57,313 bases of DNA. Source: Thermoleophilia bacterium (lineage in GTDB: Bacteria; Actinomycetota; Thermoleophilia; Gaiellales; JAICJC01). The stretch spans positions 1 through 57,313 of the forward strand of contig JAICKX010000007.1 in assembly GCA_025927685.1 (NCBI GenBank), given 5' to 3'. Position numbers and translations under genes: made by a program. Of this stretch, positions 16,047-24,567 are shown in pieces. The first letter of the stretch is position 1, and every line of letters begins with the position of its first letter. The notes below the pieces were generated by a model. That model saw only the letters and a list, made by a program, of their open reading frames with translations, did no database searches and was not told the DNA's origin.

Positions 16047-17326
16047 GCCCGCTCCACCGCCCGGTTCGACACCATGAGCAGGAGCGCCAGCATCATGAAG
16101 TTCGAGACGATCGACGAGCCGCCGTAGCTCACGAACGGCAGCGTGATCCCGGTCAGCGGGATGAGTCGGATGATGCCGCCCACGATCAGGAACGCCTGGA
16201 GCCCGAACGCGAACGTGAGCCCGCAGGCCAGGAGCTTCGAGAACCCGTCGCCGGCGATCGCGGCGATCTTGAACCCGCGGTAGCAGAAGAGCAGGTAGAT
16301 GAGCAGGAGCCCGGCGGCGCCGGCAAGGCCGGTCTCGTCGGCCCAGGCGGCGTAGATTCCGTCGGTCTGGACGGCGGGGATGATCGTCTGGCCGTGGTTC
16401 AGGACCTGGAGGCTCCTCCCCAGGCCGGTGCCGAAGACGCCGCCGTCGGCGATCGCCTCGATCGACTGGATGACCTGGTAGCCGCTGGTGTGCGGGTGGG
16501 CCCACGGGTCGATCCACACCTGGAACCGCTCGTGGACGTGGGCGACGCCGTGGTAGACGGCCCAGGAGCCGGCCGCGAAGAGGCCGAGGCCAAGCACGGT
16601 GTAGAGGTGGCGGCCGGTCGCGACGTAGATCATGGCGAGGTAGATCCCGAAGAGCAGGAGCGCCGTGCCCAGGTCGTTCATGATCCCCAGCACGCCGAGC
16701 GAGACCCCGGCCATGAGCGCGAGCGGGCCCAGGTGGCGGGCAGCCGGGAGGCCCACGCCCAGGATCCGGCGGTGCGCCATCTGGAGCACCTCGCGGTGCT
16801 CGCGCAGGTAGCTGGCCAGGAAGACGACGAGCAGGAGCTTCGCGAACTCGCCGGGCTGCACCTGGACGCCGCCGACGCGCAGCCACAGCTTGGCGCCGTT
16901 CACGGTCGTCCCCACCACCATCGTGACCGCGAGCAGCCCGACGGCGGTCGTCGCCAGGAGATAGGTGTACGGCTCGAGCCGGCGGTGGTCGCGGACGAGG
17001 AAGATCATCGCCAGGAAGCCGAGCAGGCCGATCACGACCCACACGGACTGGTCGCGCGCCAGGGTCGGGCTGAGGCGGTAGATCTCGGTGAGCCCGAGCG
17101 CGCACAGGAGCGCCGCGAGCGGCATGAGCCAGGGGTCGGCGTGCGGCAGGCCGGCCCGCACGCCGATGTGGGCCAGGCCGAAGACGGCCAGGAACACGCC
17201 GGCGTACGTCAGCGACGCGCTCGAGATCTCGTTCTGGCGGGCGGTGTAGACGGAGAGGAACCCGATCGCGGTGAGCCCTCCGACCCAGCCCAGGTTCCAG
17301 AGCTCGCGCATCCGGGCCGACCTCAC
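16043..17326 (-). CDS. rodA: RodA/FtsW-family SEDS peptidoglycan polymerase
   Basis: A 427-aa polytopic membrane protein of the SEDS family, which polymerises lipid II. Signatures are GGVQVQPGEFAKLLLVVFLASYL, the IMNDLGTALLLFGIYLAMIYVA segment with the catalytic-type Asp, GYQVIQSIEAIADGGVFGTGLG and the C-terminal LTGITLPFVSYGGSS. In this operon position the actinobacterial protein is normally RodA. GTG 17326 is preferred over ATG 17311 because it gives the same 4-nt overlap (GTGA) with pstP that the other operon junctions have. Confidence 0.94.
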   Translation of the reverse strand: MRSARMRELWNLGWVGGLTAIGFLSVYTARQNEISSASLTYAGVFLAVFGLAHIGVRAGLPHADPWLMPLAALLCALGLTEIYRLSPTLARDQSVWVVIGLLGFLAMIFLVRDHRRLEPYTYLLATTAVGLLAVTMVVGTTVNGAKLWLRVGGVQVQPGEFAKLLLVVFLASYLREHREVLQMAHRRILGVGLPAARHLGPLALMAGVSLGVLGIMNDLGTALLLFGIYLAMIYVATGRHLYTVLGLGLFAAGSWAVYHGVAHVHERFQVWIDPWAHPHTSGYQVIQSIEAIADGGVFGTGLGRSLQVLNHGQTIIPAVQTDGIYAAWADETGLAGAAGLLLIYLLFCYRGFKIAAIAGDGFSKLLACGLTFAFGLQAFLIVGGIIRLIPLTGITLPFVSYGGSSIVSNFMMLALLLMVSNRAVERA

Positions 17327-18483
17327 GGGCTCGCCACCTCGTACGGCCGCAGGACCTTGTGGGCGCTCGACTCCGAGCGGAGCGTGTGGTCGAAGAGGCG
17401 CTTTCGCTGCTCTGGCGGGAGCGCCACGTAGGTGACCCTCGACTCGTAGACCACGTGATAGAGGTGCACGCCGAACGGCAGGTTGACCGGCACGCCCTGA
17501 TAGATCGCGACCCGGCCCGTCGAGGTGTCGGCCCCGATGAAGTGGCTCTCGCGAAGGCCGATCGCGGCGGCGATCGCGAGGACGGCGACGAGGACGACGG
17601 CGGAGGCGGCCATCGCGACCGGCCGCAGGCGTCCGCCCGAGCGGCCCCGCGGCCGCTCCGGCGGCGAAGGCGCGGGCGGGGGCGTGTCGATGACCCGCGG
17701 CAGCACCCGCGCCGCCGAGCCGTCGGACGTGACGTCCTCGTCCTCGCGGGCGTCCGCCTCGCCGGCCTCGTCGAATCGCACGACGACGGCCGTGACGTTG
17801 TCCTCGCCGCCCGCCTTGAGCGCCGCGCGCACAAGCCTCCTGGCGACCTCCGTCGCCTCCGTCTGCGATGCCAGCATCTCGGCGATGTCCGGCTCCGAGA
17901 CCATCGTGTTCAGGCCGTCGGTGCACAGGAGCAGCACGTCGCCGGGCTTCGCCGGGAGCGAGAAGGTGTCGATCTGCACCTCCTCCTCGGTGCCGAGGGC
18001 GCGGGTGATGACGCTCCGCTGCGGGTGCTGCTCGGCCTCGACCTCCGAGAGCTGGCCCTGGCGCACGAGCTCGTGCACGAGCGAGTGGTCCTCGGATAGA
18101 CGCTGGAGCGCGCCGTCGCGAAGCAGATACGCGCGGCTGTCGCCGACGTGGGCGAACGAGACGACGCCGTCGTCGCCGACCAGCGCCGCCGTGACCGTCG
18201 TCCCCATCCCCGAGGCCTCGGCGTCGCTGTGCGACCGCTCCCAGATCCGCCTGTTCGCGGTCGCGATCGTCGCCCGCAGCGCCTCCTCGCCCTGGCGCTG
18301 GATCAGGTCGAGCTCGGCGAACGCCTCGGCGCACATGCGCGAGGCCAGCTCGCCGGCGAGCGCGCCGCCCATTCCGTCGGCCACCATGAAGAGCGGCGAG
18401 CGCATGAGGAAGGAGTCCTCGTTGGAACGGCGGACGTTGCCGGTCTGGGTGAGCCCGGCGGAGTCGACGACCTGGACGGTCAT
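17323..18483 (-). CDS. pstP: PP2C-family Ser/Thr phosphatase PstP
   Basis: A 386-aa membrane phosphatase that reverses the kinases of this operon. The PP2C metal-binding motifs NEDSFL, VADGMGG, VGDSRAYLL, CTDGLN and GGEDNVTAVVV are in order in residues 1-235. A linker, one membrane helix (AVVLVAVLAIAAAIGL) and a short extracytoplasmic domain follow. This matches mycobacterial PstP. It overlaps fhaB and rodA by 4 nt on each side. Confidence 0.95.
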   Translation of the reverse strand: MTVQVVDSAGLTQTGNVRRSNEDSFLMRSPLFMVADGMGGALAGELASRMCAEAFAELDLIQRQGEEALRATIATANRRIWERSHSDAEASGMGTTVTAALVGDDGVVSFAHVGDSRAYLLRDGALQRLSEDHSLVHELVRQGQLSEVEAEQHPQRSVITRALGTEEEVQIDTFSLPAKPGDVLLLCTDGLNTMVSEPDIAEMLASQTEATEVARRLVRAALKAGGEDNVTAVVVRFDEAGEADAREDEDVTSDGSAARVLPRVIDTPPPAPSPPERPRGRSGGRLRPVAMAASAVVLVAVLAIAAAIGLRESHFIGADTSTGRVAIYQGVPVNLPFGVHLYHVVYESRVTYVALPPEQRKRLFDHTLRSESSAHKVLRPYEVASP

Positions 18484-18950
18484 CCTCCGGCCCGGTACTC
18501 CAGCTGCGTCTGGCCGATCGTCACGACGTCGCCGCTCTGGAGCACCCGCCGGCCCGACACGCGATCCCCGTTCACGAACGTCCCGTTGGTCGAGCGCAGG
18601 TCCTCGACCACGTCCCCGTCCTGGCCGTGGGCGAACCGGGCATGGCGGCCGGAAGCATACCCATCGGCCCCGAGTGGGATGTCGAGCGCGGCGTCGCGCC
18701 CGGCGACCAGCTCCCGGCTCATGTCGATCTCCGTCCCCTCCGGCAGCTCGGGGCTCTGGACGACGACAAGCCGGCCACGCCGGCGCGGCGGCGGGGTGGC
18801 GAGCGCCGCCGGCCGTTTCGCGGGCGTCAGCACCATGCTCTCCTGCCCGACCGCGATGTCACGCGAAGCGACCCGGATCACGCGCCAGACGAAGAGATAG
18901 AGCAGGACGACGAACGCGACCTTGAGCGCGAGCAGGAGCTGTTCAACCAA
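18480..18950 (-). CDS. fhaB: FHA-domain protein FhaB (FipA-like)
   Basis: A 156-aa protein with an N-terminal membrane helix (LLLALKVAFVVLLYLFVWRVI) and a C-terminal FHA domain: LVAGRD, SGRHARF, DLRSTNGTFVNG. FHA domains bind phosphothreonine; in mycobacteria FhaB links kinase signalling to division. The start is TTG at 18950, overlapping the fhaA stop by 8 nt; no better start exists. It is co-translated with pstP. Confidence 0.9.
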   Translation of the reverse strand: MVEQLLLALKVAFVVLLYLFVWRVIRVASRDIAVGQESMVLTPAKRPAALATPPPRRRGRLVVVQSPELPEGTEIDMSRELVAGRDAALDIPLGADGYASGRHARFAHGQDGDVVEDLRSTNGTFVNGDRVSGRRVLQSGDVVTIGQTQLEYRAGG

Positions 18951-19788
18951 CGCGGCGCTCGAACGTGATCTGGGTCGTCCCCACCCCGATCACGTCGCCG
19001 TTCATGAGCGACGTCTCCGTGATCCGCTGGCCGTTCACCTCGGTGCCGTTGGTCGATCCCAGGTCGACGAGCGAGTAGCCGCGCCCCATCCGGCGGATCT
19101 CGGCATGGCGGCGCGAGACGTTCGGGTCGCCGAGCACGACGTCGCACTCGCTGGACCGGCCGATGACGGTCGTCTGGCCCTCGACGTCGATCTCGCGGCC
19201 GTCCCACATGAGGACGACGGACTCGGCTCGTGGCGGCGCGGCGGGCTCGGGCTCCGGCTCAGGATCCGACGCGTAGACCATCGTCGAGCCCGGCGGCGCG
19301 TCCGGCACGTCCGGTGCGATCGGGGGGATCGGGGCCGCGACCGGCACGGGCGGCGCGATGCCGGCATCCGGCCCGAACCGCGGCTCCGGCGCAGGCCGTG
19401 ACGCTTCCCGCTCGTCCTCGTCGCCCGCCTCCTCCACCGCGATGCCGAACATGCCGACGTGCATGTCGTCCTCGGTCTCGAGCGTCACCACCGGCCGGGA
19501 GGCGGTCGTGTAACCCTCGCGACGGGCGTGCTCGACCAGGTACTCCTCGAGCTCCGAGCACATCTGGGCCTCGTAGGCCGTGAACTGCTCGCGGTCGGCC
19601 GGGTTCAGGTAGATCGTGTAGACGCTCGGGACATACACGCGGTGGATCGAGATGGTGCGGTGGTCGTCCATCTCCTTCGCGAGCTTGCGCGCCAGCTCCA
19701 CCGGCTGCACGGACGAGCGAAACGTGCGGCCGAAGACGCCTTCGACCATGCCGCCGATCTTCCGCTCGATGTTCCGGAACACGCTCAC
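18943..19788 (-). CDS. fhaA: FhaA, DUF3662 plus FHA domain
   Basis: A 281-aa protein. Residues ~1-120 are the DUF3662/FhaA N-terminal domain (starting VFRNIERKIGGMVEGVFGRTFRSSVQPVELARKL). A low-complexity Pro/Glu linker follows. The C-terminal FHA domain has VIGRSSECDVVL, SRRHAEI and DLGSTNGTEVNG. In mycobacteria FhaA binds the phosphorylated MurJ pseudokinase complex and restrains peptidoglycan synthesis. The GTG at 19788 is the family start; the longer track ORF is not coding upstream. Confidence 0.93.
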   Translation of the reverse strand: MSVFRNIERKIGGMVEGVFGRTFRSSVQPVELARKLAKEMDDHRTISIHRVYVPSVYTIYLNPADREQFTAYEAQMCSELEEYLVEHARREGYTTASRPVVTLETEDDMHVGMFGIAVEEAGDEDEREASRPAPEPRFGPDAGIAPPVPVAAPIPPIAPDVPDAPPGSTMVYASDPEPEPEPAAPPRAESVVLMWDGREIDVEGQTTVIGRSSECDVVLGDPNVSRRHAEIRRMGRGYSLVDLGSTNGTEVNGQRITETSLMNGDVIGVGTTQITFERRVG

Positions 19789-19823
19789 GCTTCGTGGGTC
19801 CCGGGACGCCTCTCGGGTGGTGG

Positions 19824-21512
19824 TCAACGTGCCGTCAGCGGCCGCTCGAACCGCGGGCCGGCGAGCGCCCAGGCGACCGCCAGTATACCCACGAGCGTCG
19901 CCGCGACGGCCGCTCCGGGAGCGGCTCCCGGCCGGTCCCCGAGCAGATGCGGGGCGCTTGCGACGGCCAGCCCGAATGCGATTCCCCACAGCACGACAGC
20001 CTGGACGCGGCGCGGCTCCTCGAGCCGCCATGCGGCCGGCAGGAGCACCGCGGCGACGACCATCGCCGCTGCGATCGCGAGCACCTCGGGCGCGCGGCCG
20101 ACCGCCGTGAGGTACGTCACGGGGCTCGACGCGGCGGGCAGCACCTTCGCTGCGTGGTGCGGGAGCCAGCCGCCCGCCACGGCCGCCACGACCGCCCCGG
20201 CGGCGCCCTCGGCGGCCCGCCGTCGCGGGGTCGGCGCGGTCGCGGCCACGAGCACGTAGGCGGGGCCCAGCCCGGCCAGGCCGAGCGGGATCGCGGCCAG
20301 CGGTGCCAGCAGGCGCGACGTCCCGTCCCAGCGCCGTCCGGCCCAGATCCACGCCGCGCACAGCACCGCCCACACCATGCCGGCCGCCTCGGCGTAGTTC
20401 CAGAAGGCGGGGATGCAGACCAGGCCGGCGAACGCCGCCGCCGCGACGGGGCGGCGGAAGGCCAGGAGCCCGGCGACGACCGCCAAGGGCAGCGACCAGG
20501 ACGCCGGGTAGACCGGGAAGGCGACGAGCGCCCAGGCCATCGCGATCCCCGCGAGGACGGCGCGGGCCGGGCGGGCGGCGCGGACGGGCCGGGGCAATGC
20601 CACCTGGCCGTGCGAGCGAATGCCAATTGACCGGGGCCGGCGCTGCCGCTCGCCCGCCCCCAGCCCGTCCTCCTCCCGCTCCTCGTCCTCCACCAGGCCT
20701 CGCAGCAGCGCGTCGCGGAGGCCCGAAGCGGTCGGGCGGCGGGCCGGGTCGCGCTGGAGCGCGCGGTCGACGGCGCGGCAGACGCCGGCCGGCAGGTCGG
20801 GCCGGACGGCGGCCAGCGGCTCGGCGCCCTCGCGCAGCTTCTCGAGCAGCTGGACGAGCGTCCTGGCCTTGTAGGGGTTCGCCCCCGTCAGCTGGGCGTA
20901 CAGTGTGAGCCCGGCCGCCCAGACGTCGGTCGCGCCCGTGGCGCGCTCGCCGGCGGCCTGCTCCGGCGACATGTAGGAGAGCGTTCCGAGCACGCGCTCG
21001 TCGGCGGTCTGGTCGCGGGCGTCGTCGTCGCTTGCGATGCCGAAGTCGGTCAGGGTGACCGTGCCCTCCCGGGCGACGAGGATGTTGGCGGGCTTCACGT
21101 CGCGGTGCACGACCCCGCGCGCGTGGGCGTGGGCCAGGGCGTCGCAGACGGCCGCCATCGCACGCACGGCCTGGAGGTCGTCGAGGCCGCTGCGGTCGAG
21201 CCGCTCACCGTCGACCAGGCGCGAGACGAGGTACACGTGCTCGTCGTCGCCCTCCACGCCGAGCACGCTGTGGATGTTGGGGTGGTCGAGCTTGCGCGCG
21301 GTGCGGGCCTCGCGGTCGGCGCGGGTCGCCAGCCCCTCGCTCCGGCTGAAGACCTTGACCGCGACTCGCTCGCCGCCGTCGCCGCTCGCGCCGTACACGG
21401 TGCCGAACCCCCCTCGCCCGAGCTCCTCCTCGAGGGTGTAGCGGTCCGCCACCAGGCGTCCGATGAGGGGAGGGGTCAGGGTCGCTCGGGCGGGCTCTGC
21501 CACGGTGCGCAT
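19824..21512 (-). CDS. Second Ser/Thr kinase with a polytopic membrane C-terminus
   Basis: A 562-aa protein. The kinase domain is in residues ~20-280 (GRGGFGTVYGA, lysine in VAVKVF, HRDVKPANILV, DFGIA, SPEQA). Instead of one helix and sensor repeats, the C-terminal ~220 residues form about six to eight hydrophobic segments with almost no extracytoplasmic domain. It lies first in the fhaA operon, 35 bp ahead of fhaA, where other Actinobacteria may carry pknA nearer pknB. The ATG at 21512 is the start. The signal sensed through the membrane part is unknown. Confidence 0.88.
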   Translation of the reverse strand: MRTVAEPARATLTPPLIGRLVADRYTLEEELGRGGFGTVYGASGDGGERVAVKVFSRSEGLATRADREARTARKLDHPNIHSVLGVEGDDEHVYLVSRLVDGERLDRSGLDDLQAVRAMAAVCDALAHAHARGVVHRDVKPANILVAREGTVTLTDFGIASDDDARDQTADERVLGTLSYMSPEQAAGERATGATDVWAAGLTLYAQLTGANPYKARTLVQLLEKLREGAEPLAAVRPDLPAGVCRAVDRALQRDPARRPTASGLRDALLRGLVEDEEREEDGLGAGERQRRPRSIGIRSHGQVALPRPVRAARPARAVLAGIAMAWALVAFPVYPASWSLPLAVVAGLLAFRRPVAAAAFAGLVCIPAFWNYAEAAGMVWAVLCAAWIWAGRRWDGTSRLLAPLAAIPLGLAGLGPAYVLVAATAPTPRRRAAEGAAGAVVAAVAGGWLPHHAAKVLPAASSPVTYLTAVGRAPEVLAIAAAMVVAAVLLPAAWRLEEPRRVQAVVLWGIAFGLAVASAPHLLGDRPGAAPGAAVAATLVGILAVAWALAGPRFERPLTAR

Positions 21513-21579
21513 CAGATTGGCCGAAGACCACGAGACTCCTGCAAATCTCGTATCCGGGCCAGCTGATAGGGTCCGAGCC

Positions 21580-22788
21580 GTGGCGCCCGACGACTTCTTC
21601 GACTCCGACTGGGAGGAGACGGGCGGGACGCAGGAGACGGCTGTCACCCGCCCGTCGGGCGGCCGCCAGGACCCGGGGACCGAGCCGCCTCCGCACCGGC
21701 CCCCACGCGGCGAGCGCCCGCCGCGCCGGCCGCCCTCGATCGGGCCGATCCGGCCCGGCAATCTGCCGCCCCTTCAGTACCGCCGGCTCGCGGGCCTGGC
21801 CGTCGGCATCCTGGTCGTGATCGTCGTGCTCGTCCTGCTCGCGCGCGGCTGCTCGGGCAGCTCCTCACAGAGCAAGAACATCGACTACTTCAACGACGTC
21901 AAGAAGGCGGCGCTCGTGCCGTCCAGCGACGTCGCCTCGGACTTTCACAACACGCTGAACCAGAAGGCCGGCACGAAGCTCAAGCAGGTGAAGCAGCAGC
22001 TCTCCCAGCAGGCGGCCGCGATGACCAAGGCCGCCGACGCCGCGGCCTCGATCGCGCCGACCAAGCAGCTCGAGCAGTACCAGCCGGCGCTCGTCCAGGC
22101 GCTGCGCTACCGGGAGGCGGGGCTCACCTGTCTCTCCGACAACATCGGCCAGGCGTGGAAGCGAAAGCGGGCCGCCGGCACGGGCCGGATCCTGGCGCCG
22201 TGCGTGCAGCGCCTGCTGGCAGCCGACATCATCTACTCCGACTCGTTCTCCGGGCCGGCGTCGACGGCACTCAACGGGCTCGGAGTGCAGGTGCCGGCGT
22301 CGCGCTTCCTCGACCCGGCCGACGCCGCCCTCGTCACCCCGGCCGGCATCGGCGAGGCGATCACCCGCCTCAAGCCGAGCGCCGTCCACGGCCTGCACGG
22401 CCTCGGGCTCGTCTCCGTCGTGGCCCTGCCGCAGGGCACGACGCTCCAGACCGGCTCCTCCCAGATCAACCAGCTCACCGGCGACGACAAGCTCGTCCTC
22501 GTGATCTCGGCGAAGAACTTCGGCAACTTCCGCGAGGTCGGCGTGCCGGTCACGATGACGCTGACGCACGCCGGCGCACAGAAGATCAAGCGCACGGGCA
22601 CGATCGGCTCGATCGACAAGGGCGCCACCGAGACGGTGCGCTTCCCCGACCTGTTCAAGAACGCGTCGTCGCAGCCGGAGTTCACGCAGCGCTACAAGAT
22701 GACCGTGACGATCGGGAAGGTCCCGGGCGAGAGCGTGGTCTCGAACAACACGGCGACGTACCTGGTGCAGTTCCGCCTCCAGACGTGA
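21580..22788 (+). CDS. Single-pass membrane protein with a large external domain, unknown function
   Basis: A 402-aa protein that I do not recognise. An acidic then Pro/Arg-rich cytoplasmic N-terminus (~1-70) precedes one membrane helix (LAGLAVGILVVIVVLVLLARG). The outer part has a Gln/Ala-rich helical stretch, then a C-terminal beta-rich CARDB-like region (KLVLVISAKNFGNFREVGVPVTMTL...TVTIGKVPGESVVSNNTATY). Two cysteines (TCLSDN, PCVQR) may form a disulfide. TAGGGT (21567-21572) lies 7 nt before the GTG start. It is divergent from the fha operon and coupled to a DUF4446 gene, so a cell-envelope role is likely but unproven. Confidence 0.8.
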   Translation: MAPDDFFDSDWEETGGTQETAVTRPSGGRQDPGTEPPPHRPPRGERPPRRPPSIGPIRPGNLPPLQYRRLAGLAVGILVVIVVLVLLARGCSGSSSQSKNIDYFNDVKKAALVPSSDVASDFHNTLNQKAGTKLKQVKQQLSQQAAAMTKAADAAASIAPTKQLEQYQPALVQALRYREAGLTCLSDNIGQAWKRKRAAGTGRILAPCVQRLLAADIIYSDSFSGPASTALNGLGVQVPASRFLDPADAALVTPAGIGEAITRLKPSAVHGLHGLGLVSVVALPQGTTLQTGSSQINQLTGDDKLVLVISAKNFGNFREVGVPVTMTLTHAGAQKIKRTGTIGSIDKGATETVRFPDLFKNASSQPEFTQRYKMTVTIGKVPGESVVSNNTATYLVQFRLQT

Positions 22789-23264
22789 GCACCGCCGACA
22801 CCGCCCTCGACGTCGCAATCGGCGCCGCGGGTGCCGCGGGGCTGCTGCTCGTCATCACGCTCTCCCTGTGGGTCCAGGTGCGGAGGATGCGGCGGGCGCA
22901 GCGGGTCGTGATCGGCTCGCGCAGCGGCGATCTGGTCGAGTACGCCATGTCGCTCCTGGCACGCGTCGAGCAGGCCGAGAACACCGCGGGCGCCGCCGAG
23001 TCGGCCGTCCGCTCGCTCACGGAGCGGGTCGACGGCTGCTTCGAGCGGCGGGCGCTCCTGCGGTACGATGCGCTCGAGGGCGCCGGGCCGAAGCAGTCGG
23101 TCACGATCGCGCTGATGGACAGGACGCGATCGGGGTTCCTGCTCTCGGCGATCCAGGGCCGCGACTATGCGCGCATCTACATCAAGGACGTCCGAAACGG
23201 GCTGAGCGACGTGGAGCTCTCCCCGGAGGAGAAGCAGGTCCTGGCCGAGGCGTCCGCGTCGTGA
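22785..23264 (+). CDS. DUF4446-family membrane-anchored protein
   Basis: A 159-aa protein with an N-terminal helix (AIGAAGAAGLLLVITLSLWV), a coiled segment, and a compact C-terminal domain with RRALLRYDALEGAGPKQSVTIALMDRTRSGFLLSAI and YIKDVRNG...LSPEEKQVL, the pattern of DUF4446. The biochemical role is unknown. GTG 22785 overlaps the previous stop (GTGA) and its own stop overlaps the next gene in the same way. Confidence 0.85.
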   Translation: MSTADTALDVAIGAAGAAGLLLVITLSLWVQVRRMRRAQRVVIGSRSGDLVEYAMSLLARVEQAENTAGAAESAVRSLTERVDGCFERRALLRYDALEGAGPKQSVTIALMDRTRSGFLLSAIQGRDYARIYIKDVRNGLSDVELSPEEKQVLAEASAS

Positions 23265-23659
23265 CCGACGTCGTGGTGAGGCCCTACCGCGCCGGCGACG
23301 CGCCGGCCCTGCGGCGGCTGGCCGGCGAGACGGCGACCGGCGAGCAGGTGCCGCTCCCGGCGCCCGACCGGGATGTGGTGTTCCTCGCCGAGGTGGAGGG
23401 CCACGCCGCCGGCTACATGGCGGTGCGCGAGGAGGGCCGTGCGCTGGTCGTCGACCGGATGGTGGTCGCGCCGGCCGACCAGGGCCGCCACGTCGGCCAC
23501 CGATTGCTCGACTGGGCCGAGGGCTACGGCTCGAGCCGGGGGATGGAGCGCGTCCGGATCCCCGCGACCGGATCCGACCGGCGCGCCCGCGACTTCTACG
23601 TCCGCCGTGGCTATGTCGAGGCCGCGGACGCGCTCGTGCGCGACATCGCCCACAGCTGA
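23261..23659 (+). CDS. GNAT-family N-acetyltransferase
   Basis: A 132-aa GNAT enzyme. The acetyl-CoA-binding motif A reads VDRMVVAPADQGRHVGHRLLDWAEGYG, matching V-x-P-x-x-Q-x-x-G-x-G/H with a His for the usual second Gly. The end RARDFYVRRGYVEA matches motif B (ArrfYeRrGF). The acceptor is unknown. It is the last gene of a three-gene coupled unit. Confidence 0.85.
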   Translation: MTDVVVRPYRAGDAPALRRLAGETATGEQVPLPAPDRDVVFLAEVEGHAAGYMAVREEGRALVVDRMVVAPADQGRHVGHRLLDWAEGYGSSRGMERVRIPATGSDRRARDFYVRRGYVEAADALVRDIAHS

Positions 23660-23717
23660 GCGCGTCCGGTGTCCGTCCGGACCGGCCCCGATACTGGGTC
23701 ATCCGCGAGGTCGGCGA

Positions 23718-23915
23718 TCACTGGACTTCGACACCGGTGTCGGCACCGTCCGGCACGGCCTCGGCGACCGCCGGGCGCCAGACCAGCTGGCATCCCTGGG
23801 TGCCGCGGACGCGGGGCCTCGGCCGCAGCGCCGACGCCACCCCCACGCGCAGGTGCCACGGCGTGGCCGTCTCGACGCACACCGGTGGGTAAACCCCACC
23901 CGGGACGTTCTCCAC
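23718..23915 (-). CDS. Possible small hypothetical protein (65 aa)
   Basis: The 287-bp GNAT-phoU gap contains a minus-strand frame whose third codon positions are nearly all G or C, as in the real genes here. From GTG 23915 it encodes a soluble peptide that includes TPWHLRVGVASAL and CQLVWRPAVAEAVPDGAD. The track starts it at ATG 23948, which overlaps phoU. I see no ribosome site or promoter and no known family, so it may be chance. Confidence 0.3.
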   Translation of the reverse strand: MENVPGGVYPPVCVETATPWHLRVGVASALRPRPRVRGTQGCQLVWRPAVAEAVPDGADTGVEVQ

Positions 23916-23940
23916 ATCTTCACCACCATCCGAGTACGGT
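23884..23940 (+). promoter_or_regulatory. phoU-pit promoter region with a possible PHO box
   Basis: Upstream of the phosphate genes are a 17-bp inverted repeat (GGTGGG-N5-CCCACC, 23884-23900), two adjoining 11-nt direct repeats, GTTCTCCACAT and CTTCACCACCA (23907-23928), and a -10 TACGGT (23935-23940), 6 nt before the ATG. The 11-nt repeats partly match the actinobacterial PhoP box (GTTCACC type). Phosphate control is therefore plausible but not shown. Confidence 0.4.
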
Positions 23941-23946
23941 GAACAC

Positions 23947-24567
23947 ATGGCGAAGCTCAGGTTGACCCCGCAGACACGTGAGTTCTACGCGCTCTTCGAC
24001 CGGGCCGCGACGAACCTCGTGTCCACGTCCCAGCTCCTGCTCGACCTGCTGGAGCACTACCCCGACCGGCGGGCGCTGGTGGACGAGATCAAGGACCGCG
24101 AGCACGAGGGCGACCGCGTGACGCACGAGATCGTCCAGCTCGTGAACAAGACGTTCGTCACGCCCATCGACCGCGAGGACATCTTCGACCTCGCGACGGC
24201 GCTCGACGACATCTGCGACTTCATGGACCAGACCGCGGACGAGCTCAACCTGTACGGCGTGGAGGAGGTGCCGCCGGAGGCCATCGAGCAGGCCGGCGTC
24301 ATCTTCCGCGCCGTCTCCAAGATCGCCGACGCCGTCCACCTGCTGGACGGGTTCAAGGACATCAGCCACCACCTGATCGACGTGCACACGCTCGAGGACG
24401 AGGGCGACCGGATCGTGCGGGCGGCCACCGCGAAGCTCTTCCGCAACGGGCTCGACCCGCTCGTGGTGATCCGCTGGAAGGACATCCACCACGATCTCGA
24501 GCAGGCGGTCGACGGGTGTGAGCACGCCGCCCATGTGCTGGAGAGCATCTACCTGAAGAACCGATGA
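23947..24567 (+). CDS. DUF47/PhoU-like Pit accessory protein
   Basis: A 206-aa all-helical protein of the DUF47 family (KDREHEGDRVTHEIVQLVNKTFVTPIDREDI, then a second, PhoU-like half with LEDEGDRIVRAA and HHDLEQAVDGCEHAAHVLE). These proteins are encoded beside Pit transporters and are thought to modulate phosphate entry. The E/D-rich motifs probably bind metal. It overlaps pit by 4 nt (ATGA), so the two are made together. Confidence 0.9.
   Translation: MAKLRLTPQTREFYALFDRAATNLVSTSQLLLDLLEHYPDRRALVDEIKDREHEGDRVTHEIVQLVNKTFVTPIDREDIFDLATALDDICDFMDQTADELNLYGVEEVPPEAIEQAGVIFRAVSKIADAVHLLDGFKDISHHLIDVHTLEDEGDRIVRAATAKLFRNGLDPLVVIRWKDIHHDLEQAVDGCEHAAHVLESIYLKNR

Noticed and set aside
23669-23688. 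GTCCGG...CCGGAC hairpin after the GNAT gene as an intrinsic terminator
   Set aside because: The stem is only 6 bp and no T-tract follows on either strand.
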